Source: a virus
DNA length: 64,000 bases
Virus record (IMG/VR): IMGVR_UViG_3300031703_000003
Coordinates: 1 to 64,000 of that record
Reading direction: 5' to 3' (one strand)
The notes beneath the pieces are model-generated. The model saw only the letters and a list, made by a program, of their open reading frames with translations, was not told the DNA's origin and searched no databases. A program made the position numbers and the translations under genes. Position 1 is the first letter of the stretch, and every line of letters starts with the position of its first letter. This document shows, in pieces, positions 26,401-36,758 of this stretch.

Positions 26401-29400
26401 ACTGGATCTAAATCTGCAAGTATTGCATTGTCTACTCCTGCTGTTATACTAATACTAGCAGCAGTTAATGTGTTATTAATAGTAGTCGCAATTTCTGCAG
26501 ATGTAATTGCAACTGGTGTGTTTGTAATTGTAATTGTAATTTCCGCGCCTGATAGCGGAGCGGTTGTAAACACAACGTCCTGTCCTGCAATGCTATAATC
26601 AGTTCCAACTAGATTCAATACATTGTCTACCTTTACATGTTTAATTACACGAGCAGTACTTGTAATATCTTCTACTACAGTGAAGGTATCTTCTAGGTCA
26701 TCTGCTGCAGCAACAGATGACAATGTAATTATAATTTCAACACTGGGCTCACTAAATGCAGCCCAACCTAGCTCCGTGAAGTCGAGATCTTGTCCTGAGA
26801 TAAAAGCACCATAGAAGCCACCTTTGGTGTATGCATTTGCTCCGTCTACTTCCACTGTTGCAATTGTATACCCTGCTGCACTTATTGTCTGAGCCACAGT
26901 GTAGACAGACTGACCAGCAACACTGTTCATCGTTTCAACTATATTAGCAGGTGTTACTGCATTGTTTATGCCATTAAATTCTTCAGTTGAATCACCAGGC
27001 GCTGCGTTGCTAAAGTCAATTGATATACCATTAATTGTTATTGCCTTGCCTGCAACATCGCTTATAACTGGGTTAGCAATTGTACCTATTATTTCAGCAG
27101 GTCCTGTAACAACTGCTACTTCTTGCATGTTAATAAATGATATTGTTGCACCATCTATTCCCAATGTTGTACCTGATGCAATAGTTGGATTTACAACTGT
27201 ACCAGTTGCGACTATGTCTGATCGTACATCAACTGATGATTGGAATAATATATCTACTCCGTCAATAGTTGCTATAGTTCCGTAAGAAAATTCAGGTCGT
27301 ACGTTACCAGTTTGTTTAATGTCAGTTGACACGGTACTAATAGTTGTGTTAGGAACAATACATTCAAATAGCTGTCCTTGGTACCTGGTTAAGTTTGTTA
27401 ACTTGTAACTTACTGCTTTGTTCCATGTACTGATAGTTGAGTAATCAGCAATTGTGTCAAACACATTACTAATTTCTGTAGTTGTATTTACTTTGTACTT
27501 GGCTTCTATTTCTAGTACCGAACCTGCTGTCAAGTTCTTAACGTTGCCGCTTGTAATTGAACTTGTAGCAAATGCAGTGTTGCCAGGGTTAACAAATCTC
27601 TTGTCTCCGCTGTTGTACACTAGCACATCATCATACACTGTTTCAGCATCTGCAAATGATGCAAACTTAATAACCTGTGGCGATGTTTCTAGTTTATTAT
27701 TTTGTAATGTAAATTCAACACTGTTCAGTCTGTCAGTGTTACCAAAATAACTTCTTGACAACATATACTGTTCATGTACATTAACATCCAGTTTGTCTTC
27801 TGCAAACTTACGTTCAATTTTATCAATGCTGTTTCTAGAACCGCGTTGCTTAATTAATCCTTGATAGAAATCACGTTTTGTAATTTCATCAAATTCGTTG
27901 CCTGCAATTGTAAGACTGTTGTTTGAGTTACCTATTGTAATATTTTCTAATTTAGTAATTGCTGGATTAAAATCAATGCCATCGGCTCTATAGTAATCGT
28001 CGATTGCCTGTACACTACTATCAAAGTTCTCAACAATCTTATTGTCAAATACTAAGTAGCCAGGTGCTGACTTACTACCTGTCCATGCATCTGTGATTAA
28101 TCCTCTGAACTTAATTTTGTCTTGTCCTGTATTTGACACACTATCTTTTACAACAACACCAAATTTTGTCTTGTTGTTTAATAATGCAATGTGTTCATAC
28201 TGTACAACAACAAATCCAACTGATCCAATTGTCTCATTTTCTTTTGTGGTAAGTGTCAGTACATTATCTAGACGAGATACGTTAAGTGATTCAGAATCTA
28301 TAATTGATCCATCAAGTCTTGCTACTGTGTTTTCTTTGAACACACCTTTATTTAATTCTTCTACTACACCGTGTGCAGGACTGAACGTAAGTGTTTTACC
28401 TATGTTAAATATCTTTGAGGGATTGCTTGTGTATGCAGGAGCAGTAATTGCCCACTTGACAAATGCAATTGCAACACTATCACCCGAGTATGGAAATTTA
28501 AAGCCGATAGATTCTAAGTGAGCATAGTATCCTCTTATAAAAGTATATGTGTCTTGTATTTTTCCTAGCACAGTATTGTACTCTACTATACTTGCCACTG
28601 GCGCAAACTTTTTATATTTCTTAACATCAATTCCGCTTATTGTAACATTTGAATATGATGTTGTGTTTGTGTTGTCTGGTTCAAGGAATAAGAATTCTTG
28701 TTTGCCGTAGCCCTGGCCGCTTACTTCCCAGCCAGTTGCAACTCGTGTAACTACAATAGAACTTGCAATAGATATTGCAATAGGTGAGCTCTTGTACATT
28801 TCAATGTCAAAGTCATTCTCACCAAGTGTATGTGCAGTATTATCATATGTATCTGTTTTCATATCTATTAAATGTTTGCTACTGAATCCATTTAATAAAG
28901 TGCCAAGCTGTGTATCAATTCTATTATGTAGGTTATCAATACTATAATCAATATTGTTACGCAATGTGTAGTTATATAATGCCTGAGTGATACCACATGC
29001 TACATGTTCAACTTGCTTCATTGTAATTGTAATAGTTGAGTTATTAATCTGTGATGCAGTCATGTTAGTGTACACTGCTGGCTCTGTGGTATGCGATCTA
29101 CCTCTTCGTGAAATGCTTGCGCCAGTTACAAAATATCTACTAACACCATCTGATCCGATAGTTGGAATAGTTTCATCCAGTGATAATGTAGCTAATGCTT
29201 CTACTGCATTATCATCACCTATTAATTTTATATAAGTTGATTTACTAAACTTATCAGTTGCAGATGTTGTTATTGTTATGCCTGCTACAACTTCATTGTA
29301 AACCGTGCCTGGTACTGCATACGATGCAGGTGTATGGAAATCTTTATTGTCTCTGTCTAAATAATCAATGTTTGTTTGTTGACTAGTAGTACCTGGGTAA

Positions 29401-32400
29401 TAAAAATCAGAGAACGCTCTTGGTGGATTTAGCTTAACTACTACATTTATTAATGCAGCTTGTCCTGCTGCAGATGTTCTCCAGCTATACTCTAATCCTG
29501 CCCAGTCACCAAACACAAACGGCTTTGATTTGTCTAGTTCTGATATACTGTCAGCACTTAGTACAGTTGCTACGTTTTCTAATTGACCATCTGTTTTAAC
29601 TGGACATTTGCTGACCCAATCCCAATGGTAGTTCGCATGTTTAATATTTTGCTGAGTAGTAGATGATTGACCTGTTTGCAATGCGTTAATAAGTGCAATG
29701 CGCTTAGTTGCATCTGTCCAGCTATACGTTGCATCCCACCATGTTGGCTTAAATCCAAACCCTAGCATGTGCCAAGGTGTTAAATGCGGTGTAGATGTTC
29801 CAAATAATATGTTATAAGCACCTATCCAATGACCTGGTAGTTGTTGTCCACTTAGGTGCCCTTTTAATATTGTACTGCTAAAATTTATTGTGTCTATGTT
29901 ACTTGCATCATATGCAACAGTTGTTTCTGTTAAGTTGCTAATTGACTTCCATGATGTGTACGACTTATATAGCATGTCGTTTACTGTTGCTAACGTGTAC
30001 CACGTAGCATACGTCTGACTAGGCATATAAGATATAGCAGATGCATATTGCACAGTTTGATTGTTTTCACGTTCTGTATTAATGCTATCAGTTACAACTA
30101 AGCCGGCATATATTCTCAACTCAAGTTCAAGTTGCGCTGCGTTAATTGGATCAAATTGTGCAGAGTTCATGTTAGTTAAATCGCTGCCTGGGTTAATATC
30201 CCATTGGTACCCGTCGTGTCCTATTAAAACATTAGTAGGAGCTGCATGCGGAACCCAACCTGGTGCCATTTTCAGTTTAGTAATACTTGGTGGAATATAA
30301 GATGCATCGTCCATTGCGTAATGATATACCGCTATTACTGGAAGCGGTCCTGCTGGCATTGCAACTGGTATATAATCAAATTTTAATGTACTACCTGCCT
30401 GTGTGTAATCAACATCTTTTTGTAACATATGCGTTAACAGAACACCACCTACGTTATCTGTTACGTATACATAAACGTGATCTTGTATGTTATCATCACT
30501 GTGTATGTTATCATCTAGTGTAAGTGTGGGAGCTACTCCTGCTGCAATTTCAAACTCTTGTACAACTGCTTTTGTGTAGTATGCCATGTTTGATGTTGAG
30601 AATAACTTTCCGCCCTTGCGATTGATAGTTATTGATTTTAGTACATCGTCAACTAAACTTTTCACGGATGCATAGTTCTTCTTTCCATACATTCTAACAA
30701 CTTGGTTTCTAAATCTATTTCTAAAGTTATCCCATTCTACACCTGCAGAGTTTAATGCATCTGTTACACTCACAACACTGCTTGCATACAATGCATCACT
30801 TATGATACTAATATCTTTGTGGACAAAAATCTCGCCGCCTAAGTAATTGCCTTTAAACAACTGCGAATAATTGTTAGTGCCGTATACATTTCCAGTAAAT
30901 CCTGGTGTGTTTTCTAGCATATTCTTCCAATGAGAAAATGTCTCGCTCATTGTGAATGTGGTTAGTAATTTATTTGTTGGGTTACTTTTAATCGTATCAG
31001 GTGATGTAATGTTCAATGTATTGTTGCTAACATTATTATCATAATATCTCACATCAACTACATCGCCTAGTGCAATGTGTTCTTTAGCGACTACAATATT
31101 AGCTGCGTTAATTGTATATTTGTCTGTTCCTAGAAACACTCCATTTACGTTAACAGTGTGATATAGGCTATCTTGTTTGTTAGTTGGTATAAGTGTGTAG
31201 GTACCATTGATTGTTGCATCAACTGGTGCGATAACAATCTTTTCATTGTAAGAAGATAAATCTATCACAATAGTATTGTCTGCTTGGTCAGCAGTTGGTG
31301 TAGTACGTGGAACGTCTACTCCGCTTACAGTTTTAATTGTAACTGCTGAATTGAGTAAATTATTATGTATTGTAGTTGATCCTTTATTCACATAAACAAA
31401 GTTATGGTCAACATTAGTTTTATCAAGATATGTTCCATTTTTTAGTTCTGTTATTACACAAGTCTGATTTTCATTTTTTAATGCTTGGTGTAATATAAGT
31501 TCGTGATCAGTTGGTAACCATGTGCTAGACCCAACATTTATTGTTAGATCAGTTGTTAGATCAGTTACATCAACTGTTATAAGTGTTTCTGCAGCATTGG
31601 CTTTTTCGCTTTGCTTGTACACACTACTTAATAAATTATTGTTCTTAAACAAGTATGTGCCATCGATTTTGCGGTACTGATTTACTTTTTTGCTAAACTG
31701 AGAAGTAACACTTTGGTATTGAGTTTCTGTTAGAATATAATTTTCAAATTGATATTCTGCAATGCCGTTGACGTCTTTGTATGCAAGAGCAAATCCTAAT
31801 TCCTTGTCAGTTAGTCCACTGCCAACTTTGTAATTAAATACGCGACTGCCTGCAAATGCAGACCCAGGCAGGTCCTCAAGTGGTGTGCCACTTGTATCGT
31901 ACAACCTAAATAATGGCATTTGATTAATGTTAATGCGTTGCTGACCAGTACTCCACTTCGCGCCTGTCCACCATGCATCTGAATTTGACCAAGCTTTATC
32001 CATTGTGTCTGGTAGTGCTGATCTAATATATGCTGTGTGGTTTGTTTCTAGCACGGCTGTAACTGATTTAGTTATAGTCCAAGTACTAGTAGAGGCATCA
32101 AATGATTTGCTTGCTATTGTGTAAACGTTTGTATCAGTTGATGTGCCGTCTTCGTTTATGAATATAACAGTTTGACCAACTTGTACTTCTGATAGTACAG
32201 CAAGACTTGATCCAACTTCAACTGCAAAGTCAACTATGCCCAGCCATTGTTTAGCAAGAGTAGGACTATAAGAAGCCCAATCCCATAAGTTCATGTTGCC
32301 TTCGAACTCGACAATTGGACGTGATGCAATATTCTTCTGTGCTGTTAACTCTTCTATATTAATGCCGCCATACACTAAATCGTTTATTAATTTAAGTGTG

Positions 32401-33662
32401 TCTACGTTTGTCCATTTATTATTTCTGCTCCAGGCAGTATTGAACACACTGCTAGTAGAAGATACAACGTAATCCTTTTCTGTAAATATCACAACTGACT
32501 TATCATAGTGTGAAGTATCCCAGCCTTTTAGTTTATCTTTGTATGTTGCTATTGCAGCCTCTGTTGTGCCTGCTGCCATTGATTGTGTAAATCCGGTAGC
32601 TGTTTCTGTTGCATCAATTAATAATACAAATGCAATATCGCCTGCTTCTGTGCGTGTAGTGTAATATAGCTTATGGTGTTCTACTTCGTTAAGATTCCAT
32701 TCTTGACTAAATGCAATAAGGTCGCCAACTACAAACTGTGTTTTGTTTGATTCTGCAGACGTAAATGTAAACCCATCAAACAATGGCAATCTTGTTGCGT
32801 CTGCATTGTAATGTGCAAGCATGTCTGTTGGTGTTGTTAGATTATGTGTTGTCCAAAATGAACTACTTACATTAGGATCAATTAATGTTGCGATTTTCTC
32901 ATCCCATAAGCCGCCAACTGTTACTGTTGTTTTTGTTGTTCTTGGTAATATAGTTGTATGTGTTGTCCAATTATAAATTGGAGTAAGCTTAATGCTTGTC
33001 CCTGTCCCTGACACTGCGTATGTGTAGTTTTGTGCATCTGCATGCCAGCCACTGCCAGTAAACTTTATATGCATCTGGTCTCTAAGATTAAATGTATTAT
33101 TGTTATCAGTTAGTATATATGTTAATTGATCAGCTGAAAGGTCGATTGGGTTTATTACATCGCTGAATCCTGCATAGTTACCATTGCGTGAATGTAATAT
33201 GTTTGTTGGATCACTTAATGTTCGTATACTTTCATATGTTGGCATTTGATCAACCCATGCGTAACTTGCGTAGTTAATAAACTTATGAGTGTCAATTGGA
33301 GGATAATAACCATATTGCTTTGTTGCGTATGCTGCGTTGTAATTATATGCGCTAACGTTTACATTAATAGCGTTTGCAATGTCGTCTACTGTAATTGCGT
33401 CTATTAAGTTTTTATTTTTATCTCTTACTGTAATCGTTGACAGCATGTCAGTGCTTGGCAAATACACATCATTCACTGATCGGTTCTTGCCTGACACGTC
33501 TCCAATGAAGCCTTCCACATTTTTTAACGTACCTTTTGAAATCATTCTATCAAGTGTACTATCTAGCCAATTCTTGTTTACATCAGTATTGAAAACCTGA
33601 GGTATTAGACTAGACGCTTTCATCTGTGGAGTATTATAACTTCCTGCTTTTTTCTTAGACAT
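23439..33662 (-). CDS. Giant virion structural protein, probable gp7-position baseplate protein
   Basis: A 3407-residue protein, 16% of the window. N-terminus: LIPQVFNTDVNKNWLDSTLD followed by VEGFIGDVSG, a start I associate with the very long structural protein after gp6 in aquatic T4-like phages. T4 has gp7 (about 1030 residues) at this place, so this may be an enlarged gp7 counterpart, perhaps with added fibre-like domains. Residues about 2130-2215 hold three copies of a 40-residue beta module (TIDGVDILF, GIDGATISF, TINGISIDF). Around 2300-2450 there are stretches like flagellin-hook modules (INSASPSHIIAAAASSKLRITS). CGIC near 2670 and CGSC near 2733 form two CxxC pairs, a possible metal site. 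Start ATG 33662, AGGATAATATTTA before it. Confidence 0.75.
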   Translation of the reverse strand: MSKKKAGSYNTPQMKASSLIPQVFNTDVNKNWLDSTLDRMISKGTLKNVEGFIGDVSGKNRSVNDVYLPSTDMLSTITVRDKNKNLIDAITVDDIANAINVNVSAYNYNAAYATKQYGYYPPIDTHKFINYASYAWVDQMPTYESIRTLSDPTNILHSRNGNYAGFSDVINPIDLSADQLTYILTDNNNTFNLRDQMHIKFTGSGWHADAQNYTYAVSGTGTSIKLTPIYNWTTHTTILPRTTKTTVTVGGLWDEKIATLIDPNVSSSFWTTHNLTTPTDMLAHYNADATRLPLFDGFTFTSAESNKTQFVVGDLIAFSQEWNLNEVEHHKLYYTTRTEAGDIAFVLLIDATETATGFTQSMAAGTTEAAIATYKDKLKGWDTSHYDKSVVIFTEKDYVVSSTSSVFNTAWSRNNKWTNVDTLKLINDLVYGGINIEELTAQKNIASRPIVEFEGNMNLWDWASYSPTLAKQWLGIVDFAVEVGSSLAVLSEVQVGQTVIFINEDGTSTDTNVYTIASKSFDASTSTWTITKSVTAVLETNHTAYIRSALPDTMDKAWSNSDAWWTGAKWSTGQQRININQMPLFRLYDTSGTPLEDLPGSAFAGSRVFNYKVGSGLTDKELGFALAYKDVNGIAEYQFENYILTETQYQSVTSQFSKKVNQYRKIDGTYLFKNNNLLSSVYKQSEKANAAETLITVDVTDLTTDLTINVGSSTWLPTDHELILHQALKNENQTCVITELKNGTYLDKTNVDHNFVYVNKGSTTIHNNLLNSAVTIKTVSGVDVPRTTPTADQADNTIVIDLSSYNEKIVIAPVDATINGTYTLIPTNKQDSLYHTVNVNGVFLGTDKYTINAANIVVAKEHIALGDVVDVRYYDNNVSNNTLNITSPDTIKSNPTNKLLTTFTMSETFSHWKNMLENTPGFTGNVYGTNNYSQLFKGNYLGGEIFVHKDISIISDALYASSVVSVTDALNSAGVEWDNFRNRFRNQVVRMYGKKNYASVKSLVDDVLKSITINRKGGKLFSTSNMAYYTKAVVQEFEIAAGVAPTLTLDDNIHSDDNIQDHVYVYVTDNVGGVLLTHMLQKDVDYTQAGSTLKFDYIPVAMPAGPLPVIAVYHYAMDDASYIPPSITKLKMAPGWVPHAAPTNVLIGHDGYQWDINPGSDLTNMNSAQFDPINAAQLELELRIYAGLVVTDSINTERENNQTVQYASAISYMPSQTYATWYTLATVNDMLYKSYTSWKSISNLTETTVAYDASNIDTINFSSTILKGHLSGQQLPGHWIGAYNILFGTSTPHLTPWHMLGFGFKPTWWDATYSWTDATKRIALINALQTGQSSTTQQNIKHANYHWDWVSKCPVKTDGQLENVATVLSADSISELDKSKPFVFGDWAGLEYSWRTSAAGQAALINVVVKLNPPRAFSDFYYPGTTSQQTNIDYLDRDNKDFHTPASYAVPGTVYNEVVAGITITTSATDKFSKSTYIKLIGDDNAVEALATLSLDETIPTIGSDGVSRYFVTGASISRRGRSHTTEPAVYTNMTASQINNSTITITMKQVEHVACGITQALYNYTLRNNIDYSIDNLHNRIDTQLGTLLNGFSSKHLIDMKTDTYDNTAHTLGENDFDIEMYKSSPIAISIASSIVVTRVATGWEVSGQGYGKQEFLFLEPDNTNTTSYSNVTISGIDVKKYKKFAPVASIVEYNTVLGKIQDTYTFIRGYYAHLESIGFKFPYSGDSVAIAFVKWAITAPAYTSNPSKIFNIGKTLTFSPAHGVVEELNKGVFKENTVARLDGSIIDSESLNVSRLDNVLTLTTKENETIGSVGFVVVQYEHIALLNNKTKFGVVVKDSVSNTGQDKIKFRGLITDAWTGSKSAPGYLVFDNKIVENFDSSVQAIDDYYRADGIDFNPAITKLENITIGNSNNSLTIAGNEFDEITKRDFYQGLIKQRGSRNSIDKIERKFAEDKLDVNVHEQYMLSRSYFGNTDRLNSVEFTLQNNKLETSPQVIKFASFADAETVYDDVLVYNSGDKRFVNPGNTAFATSSITSGNVKNLTAGSVLEIEAKYKVNTTTEISNVFDTIADYSTISTWNKAVSYKLTNLTRYQGQLFECIVPNTTISTVSTDIKQTGNVRPEFSYGTIATIDGVDILFQSSVDVRSDIVATGTVVNPTIASGTTLGIDGATISFINMQEVAVVTGPAEIIGTIANPVISDVAGKAITINGISIDFSNAAPGDSTEEFNGINNAVTPANIVETMNSVAGQSVYTVAQTISAAGYTIATVEVDGANAYTKGGFYGAFISGQDLDFTELGWAAFSEPSVEIIITLSSVAAADDLEDTFTVVEDITSTARVIKHVKVDNVLNLVGTDYSIAGQDVVFTTAPLSGAEITITITNTPVAITSAEIATTINNTLTAASISITAGVDNAILADLDPVFNRLRIRYWAPDTTSLLIVTPSATNALIGLKATGYNVITPSTIVTQGIALSLAQIVNQINSASPSHIIAAAASSKLRITSTGRSLLELSGSLLTSFGLPTSKAAVTNPVQAPTLASDAIIAINAANIAGVTVALNSSNQIEITSVNDTLALTSTIFNQQAGFVTGTVSSLIDSTLDNTFVNSEWLNISHLDPALFNVWVANDSDYAGPAINALKTKFNGWNVFQVQNTELYTEDLANNPSGVNYATCGICAGTHSVDGNDAQVTTQLAHNLAVGDFVMMLNTTTVPNIDGIHKVTKLGSNKEFYIDQYIDTCGSCPSIMTLRTHRFETIANRDAAMLLVQWNTPPGAFIWTDKDTTDVDSVNVFNVAYATTGADAITGAGYTTNATSKILTPVLALVRQQYTRILNTDIDNITVYDYDTNTPVLDLELFDPMRGIIPGVADIEIDVKSVHDVAVYNTSTEEEYEVDVDSAWTDSEVGKRWWDTSKVRYYDYDQGDLKDKSSNWGRQFVDSEVVIWEWTKSSVAPDDYASAVKAQTAMFGVIASGTAYYEFDAIKNQNEYYFTLQSEWNPTVTKYENVYYFWVRNKSTIGSSSKSITTSEVENIITDPSANGIYWFSVVDNDSIIISDIWDFVKKPVVVQLNRAVENNHSQWVLLSKDVDVIPDYWVTGLSNNLAVIDENEDRIPDFNLHAYARYGGDRTKRQAWFDDIPSARLNALNIINRLLVSVNVYDDYNSRFEIALHNAATAPGFEDKLPRNSWSWTDYITADYNTADTYITEVSSIEELNSLDITEYETARIEILNSGKIDRTEFYIHTLDRGWVLAKKNNAAIKWNIERLGKSYTWDMEPWDSVTWDNQFIAAWWKSIVVILRTLLFADRHAIKFNEFFFGMIDYTLTRNKQVDWAMKTSYIRLEVQSSVTQQKKYKKDSVQQIENYVNEIKPFHVKISEVNRSVTAADTVTLGVTETLVINEIDIATLVSTDITPTTWN

Positions 33663-33685
33663 TAAATATTATCCTAGTTTTTATT

Positions 33686-36600
33686 TCAAATGACGTTACT
33701 AACGATATCAATATCGTCGACGCTAACATCAGGTATAAACATTTCATCAATGCTTGGAGTTATTTCAAATAGCTGACCAAACACGCTAGATGAACCTTGT
33801 GGTACAATAACAAAACTGCTTATTGACATTGCTAACTCTTTGTGTACAAATGCTGCAAGTTCAGTAAAGTAAAAAGTCTCACCAAAGTCCCAGTTTGTTA
33901 CATCAAAGAATGTAGCTATTGCTGCTACAACTGCTGATCTTATTTCACTGTCAACTACATTACTGCCTTTGACTTTTACTACATTAAACGTAGCACGTAG
34001 TGATGAAATTGCAGAAGGTCCAAACAATGTCTTGTATTTAACTGGTTTGTAAATCACTGTATCACTGATTGTTTTTTGTTGTTCAACTCCTACAAAGTTA
34101 GTTGTTAATGCATCACTTGTAGGTGGAGTTGGTTCGTATCCTAAATCTGTTAATAGCCAATTTCTATATTCAGTGTCGTACGTTTTATCAAGTACGTACA
34201 CATCAATTATGTTTGTGTAACTTGGATCAACTATCTCCCTGTCTGCCGCATAATGGCGCCATTCAAATCTTAAATCAGTTTGTGATACTCTAGTTGGGTA
34301 AATGTTAGTTGGGTCAACTATCTCCCTGAACACTAGTGGGTTGTCAGGTCTACTATCAGCGTTGTCATCTACAATTGACAAGAATACATGAGATGGATCA
34401 ATTACACCATTTGCGTCTTGTTCTATTCCGCTTACATACATTTTGCCAAGTGAAGCAATTGCTCCATTTAATACGCCAGTAAAGCTAATAGTATCTTGTG
34501 CTTTTTTCTTTGTAAGCGAATCAAGTCCTGCTGTTAAACTAACATTTGTAAATGCAACACTTGCACTTTCTAAGACATATCTAAGTGTGCGTGTGTATAT
34601 ATTATATTTCTGGTCAGCGAATTCAAAATACATTAACCAAGAATCATCTGTATTATTAAGTATAGCTGGATACGTTGATGTATATGCGGCAGGGTTGTTG
34701 TCTAGTTCCCAACTTTGATTTTTATAATCATATCTAATTGCAAATGTTTTCTTTGAATCAATGTATGCTTTAATAATATTTGCTTCTCTGGTCTTAAACA
34801 AGCGATTAAAGCTAGGTATAATTATATCAATGATACTACCAGTTGGTACATTCTTATCAAGTGTTATTGCGCCTAATCCGTTTGATCGTAATCCACTTGG
34901 TTGTCCAAGTTGCGATCCATCAAGATCTACACCCAATCCATATGCAAATACGTTTAGTACTTTAGCCCATGTTACAGTGCCGTCTAGTGCAACAAATTTA
35001 ATTAGAGCGCCAACGTTAAACTGGCGTAAGTAATTAGTCTGTGACTTGCCTACACGTAGTTTTGCACCAGATGTGTTGTCTGACAAGTAACCTGTGTTTG
35101 CATTATAAGAGCTACTACCAGGGGCATTCCATTGGTATCCGCTAACTGTTTCATCATATGCGTATTCTGTTTTTAGATTATCAAATGCTGTTGAGAATTT
35201 AGTATAATATAAGTTAATAAGATCAAAATCAGCTAACTGAGTTTTTACATATTTCTTATAGATGTAATCTTTGTTTTGTCCTGTGACTGTTGTTTGTGTT
35301 TTAACTACAGTTGACTGATACAACTTTCCATCTGTGCCGTTTAGCAATAAGTTACTATACTCGCCTGTTGGGTCTGTAAAGTCAACATATCTACTATGTC
35401 CACTGAATGTTCTGTTAACACTTTTTACTTTAACTACATTTGATGATTGCTGAGTAAGCAATGTATTATAATCATTTGCCGTTACTAATCTATTTTGACT
35501 TGCGTATGCAAGCGGTGCATTTTGTTTAATGCTGTCTAATGTTTCTGATGAACTAGCGTTGGTAATACTTGTTTTCAATTGCAAAGTAAACAATGCTACA
35601 TATGTATTGCCGTCTAGTCCAGTATAATTTACTGTAACTTTTTTGTTTGTTAAATCATCTGGGCGTACTGTATATGACTCGTTTTTACTTACACGGAACC
35701 ATACACGGATAATGCCAATTGGTAAATTACCAAATGCACTGTCTGCAAAATTAATTGATACTTGATTATTCTTTCTAGTTTTTACACTAAAAATGTTTCT
35801 GTTAGTTGCAATAATTGGATTGTACGCTACACTTTTAACACCTGTCCATTCTTTTACAATGGCGCCTTGCGCGTTAATAGTCTGTACCCATACATCGCTA
35901 TTATTAATATCGTTTACATTAATATCAATTGTTTGATTGTCAATTGGCTTATCAATCTTAATGTCTTTAAATTGTAATCCACCTTCTTTGACTCCAAAGA
36001 AGAAACCAGTGTCCTTGTCAGACAATCCGCGGCCACTATTTTTATAGTAGACACCAAAGCTTCCATTTGGATTAGGAGATTTTTCATAAACAATATTGTC
36101 AGCATAATCAACACTTACAATATTGTATTGTGTACTATCGCCATTTGCAAGTCCTGTAATGTCAAACTTGATTTGTTTCGGCTTGTTGTTTAGTTCGTAA
36201 AATTGTTGTGTAATGTTACCAACTGTTGTTTGTTTCTTTGGGCTACCAAATTGATTGCCGTATTGTAGTACGCTGTTCATTACAGCAATAAAATCATCTA
36301 AGTTGTTTACATTACTAGTTGATTCAAATCTTACTTCTTTGCCGCCTAAACTTGTTCCTGCACTACCAATTACAGGTTCATTTGTTTTTACGCTTATAAC
36401 TTTCATCTCGCCAAACGCTGACACGTTGCGTCGTGGAGTGTATCCAATAAATTCAGCTAACTTAAAAACACTCTCTTGTCGTTCTGCTGTGCTTAAAAAG
36501 TTGTTACGGGAGTTAAGATCAACTCTAAATGCTAAGTTGTGTCCCATTTGTGCAACTACGTCAAGTAGTGCTACAAATTCTGCTGATTCAATCCAGTCGT

Positions 36601-36757
36601 TGTAATTCTCTGGATAAGTGCTTTGCACATAGTCGACCATTGCAGTACGAATAGTGTCATAGTCAAATGCTTGTAAGTTTGCATTAATGTATGATTCGTA
36701 AACTGCTACGTAGTCCTCTGCTGCAAAAAGTTTTGATTGTCTAGTATTTTGTGCCAT
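33686..36757 (-). CDS. 6: Baseplate wedge protein gp6-like
   Basis: A 1023-residue homologue of T4 gp6 (660 residues), the wedge protein that forms the inner ring of the baseplate. It carries a baseplate-J-like block NRLVTANDYNTLLTQQSSNVV around residue 445 and an N-terminal helical region DYVQSTYPENYNDWIESAEF typical of marine gp6 proteins, plus a C-terminal ATFFDVTNWDFGETFYFTEL block. Start ATG 36757 (MAQNTR) fits the family; the frame upstream to 36793 overlaps gp25. It overlaps no coding of gp25 but begins 2 bases after its stop. Confidence 0.85.
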   Translation of the reverse strand: MAQNTRQSKLFAAEDYVAVYESYINANLQAFDYDTIRTAMVDYVQSTYPENYNDWIESAEFVALLDVVAQMGHNLAFRVDLNSRNNFLSTAERQESVFKLAEFIGYTPRRNVSAFGEMKVISVKTNEPVIGSAGTSLGGKEVRFESTSNVNNLDDFIAVMNSVLQYGNQFGSPKKQTTVGNITQQFYELNNKPKQIKFDITGLANGDSTQYNIVSVDYADNIVYEKSPNPNGSFGVYYKNSGRGLSDKDTGFFFGVKEGGLQFKDIKIDKPIDNQTIDINVNDINNSDVWVQTINAQGAIVKEWTGVKSVAYNPIIATNRNIFSVKTRKNNQVSINFADSAFGNLPIGIIRVWFRVSKNESYTVRPDDLTNKKVTVNYTGLDGNTYVALFTLQLKTSITNASSSETLDSIKQNAPLAYASQNRLVTANDYNTLLTQQSSNVVKVKSVNRTFSGHSRYVDFTDPTGEYSNLLLNGTDGKLYQSTVVKTQTTVTGQNKDYIYKKYVKTQLADFDLINLYYTKFSTAFDNLKTEYAYDETVSGYQWNAPGSSSYNANTGYLSDNTSGAKLRVGKSQTNYLRQFNVGALIKFVALDGTVTWAKVLNVFAYGLGVDLDGSQLGQPSGLRSNGLGAITLDKNVPTGSIIDIIIPSFNRLFKTREANIIKAYIDSKKTFAIRYDYKNQSWELDNNPAAYTSTYPAILNNTDDSWLMYFEFADQKYNIYTRTLRYVLESASVAFTNVSLTAGLDSLTKKKAQDTISFTGVLNGAIASLGKMYVSGIEQDANGVIDPSHVFLSIVDDNADSRPDNPLVFREIVDPTNIYPTRVSQTDLRFEWRHYAADREIVDPSYTNIIDVYVLDKTYDTEYRNWLLTDLGYEPTPPTSDALTTNFVGVEQQKTISDTVIYKPVKYKTLFGPSAISSLRATFNVVKVKGSNVVDSEIRSAVVAAIATFFDVTNWDFGETFYFTELAAFVHKELAMSISSFVIVPQGSSSVFGQLFEITPSIDEMFIPDVSVDDIDIVSNVI

Positions 36758-36758
36758 G

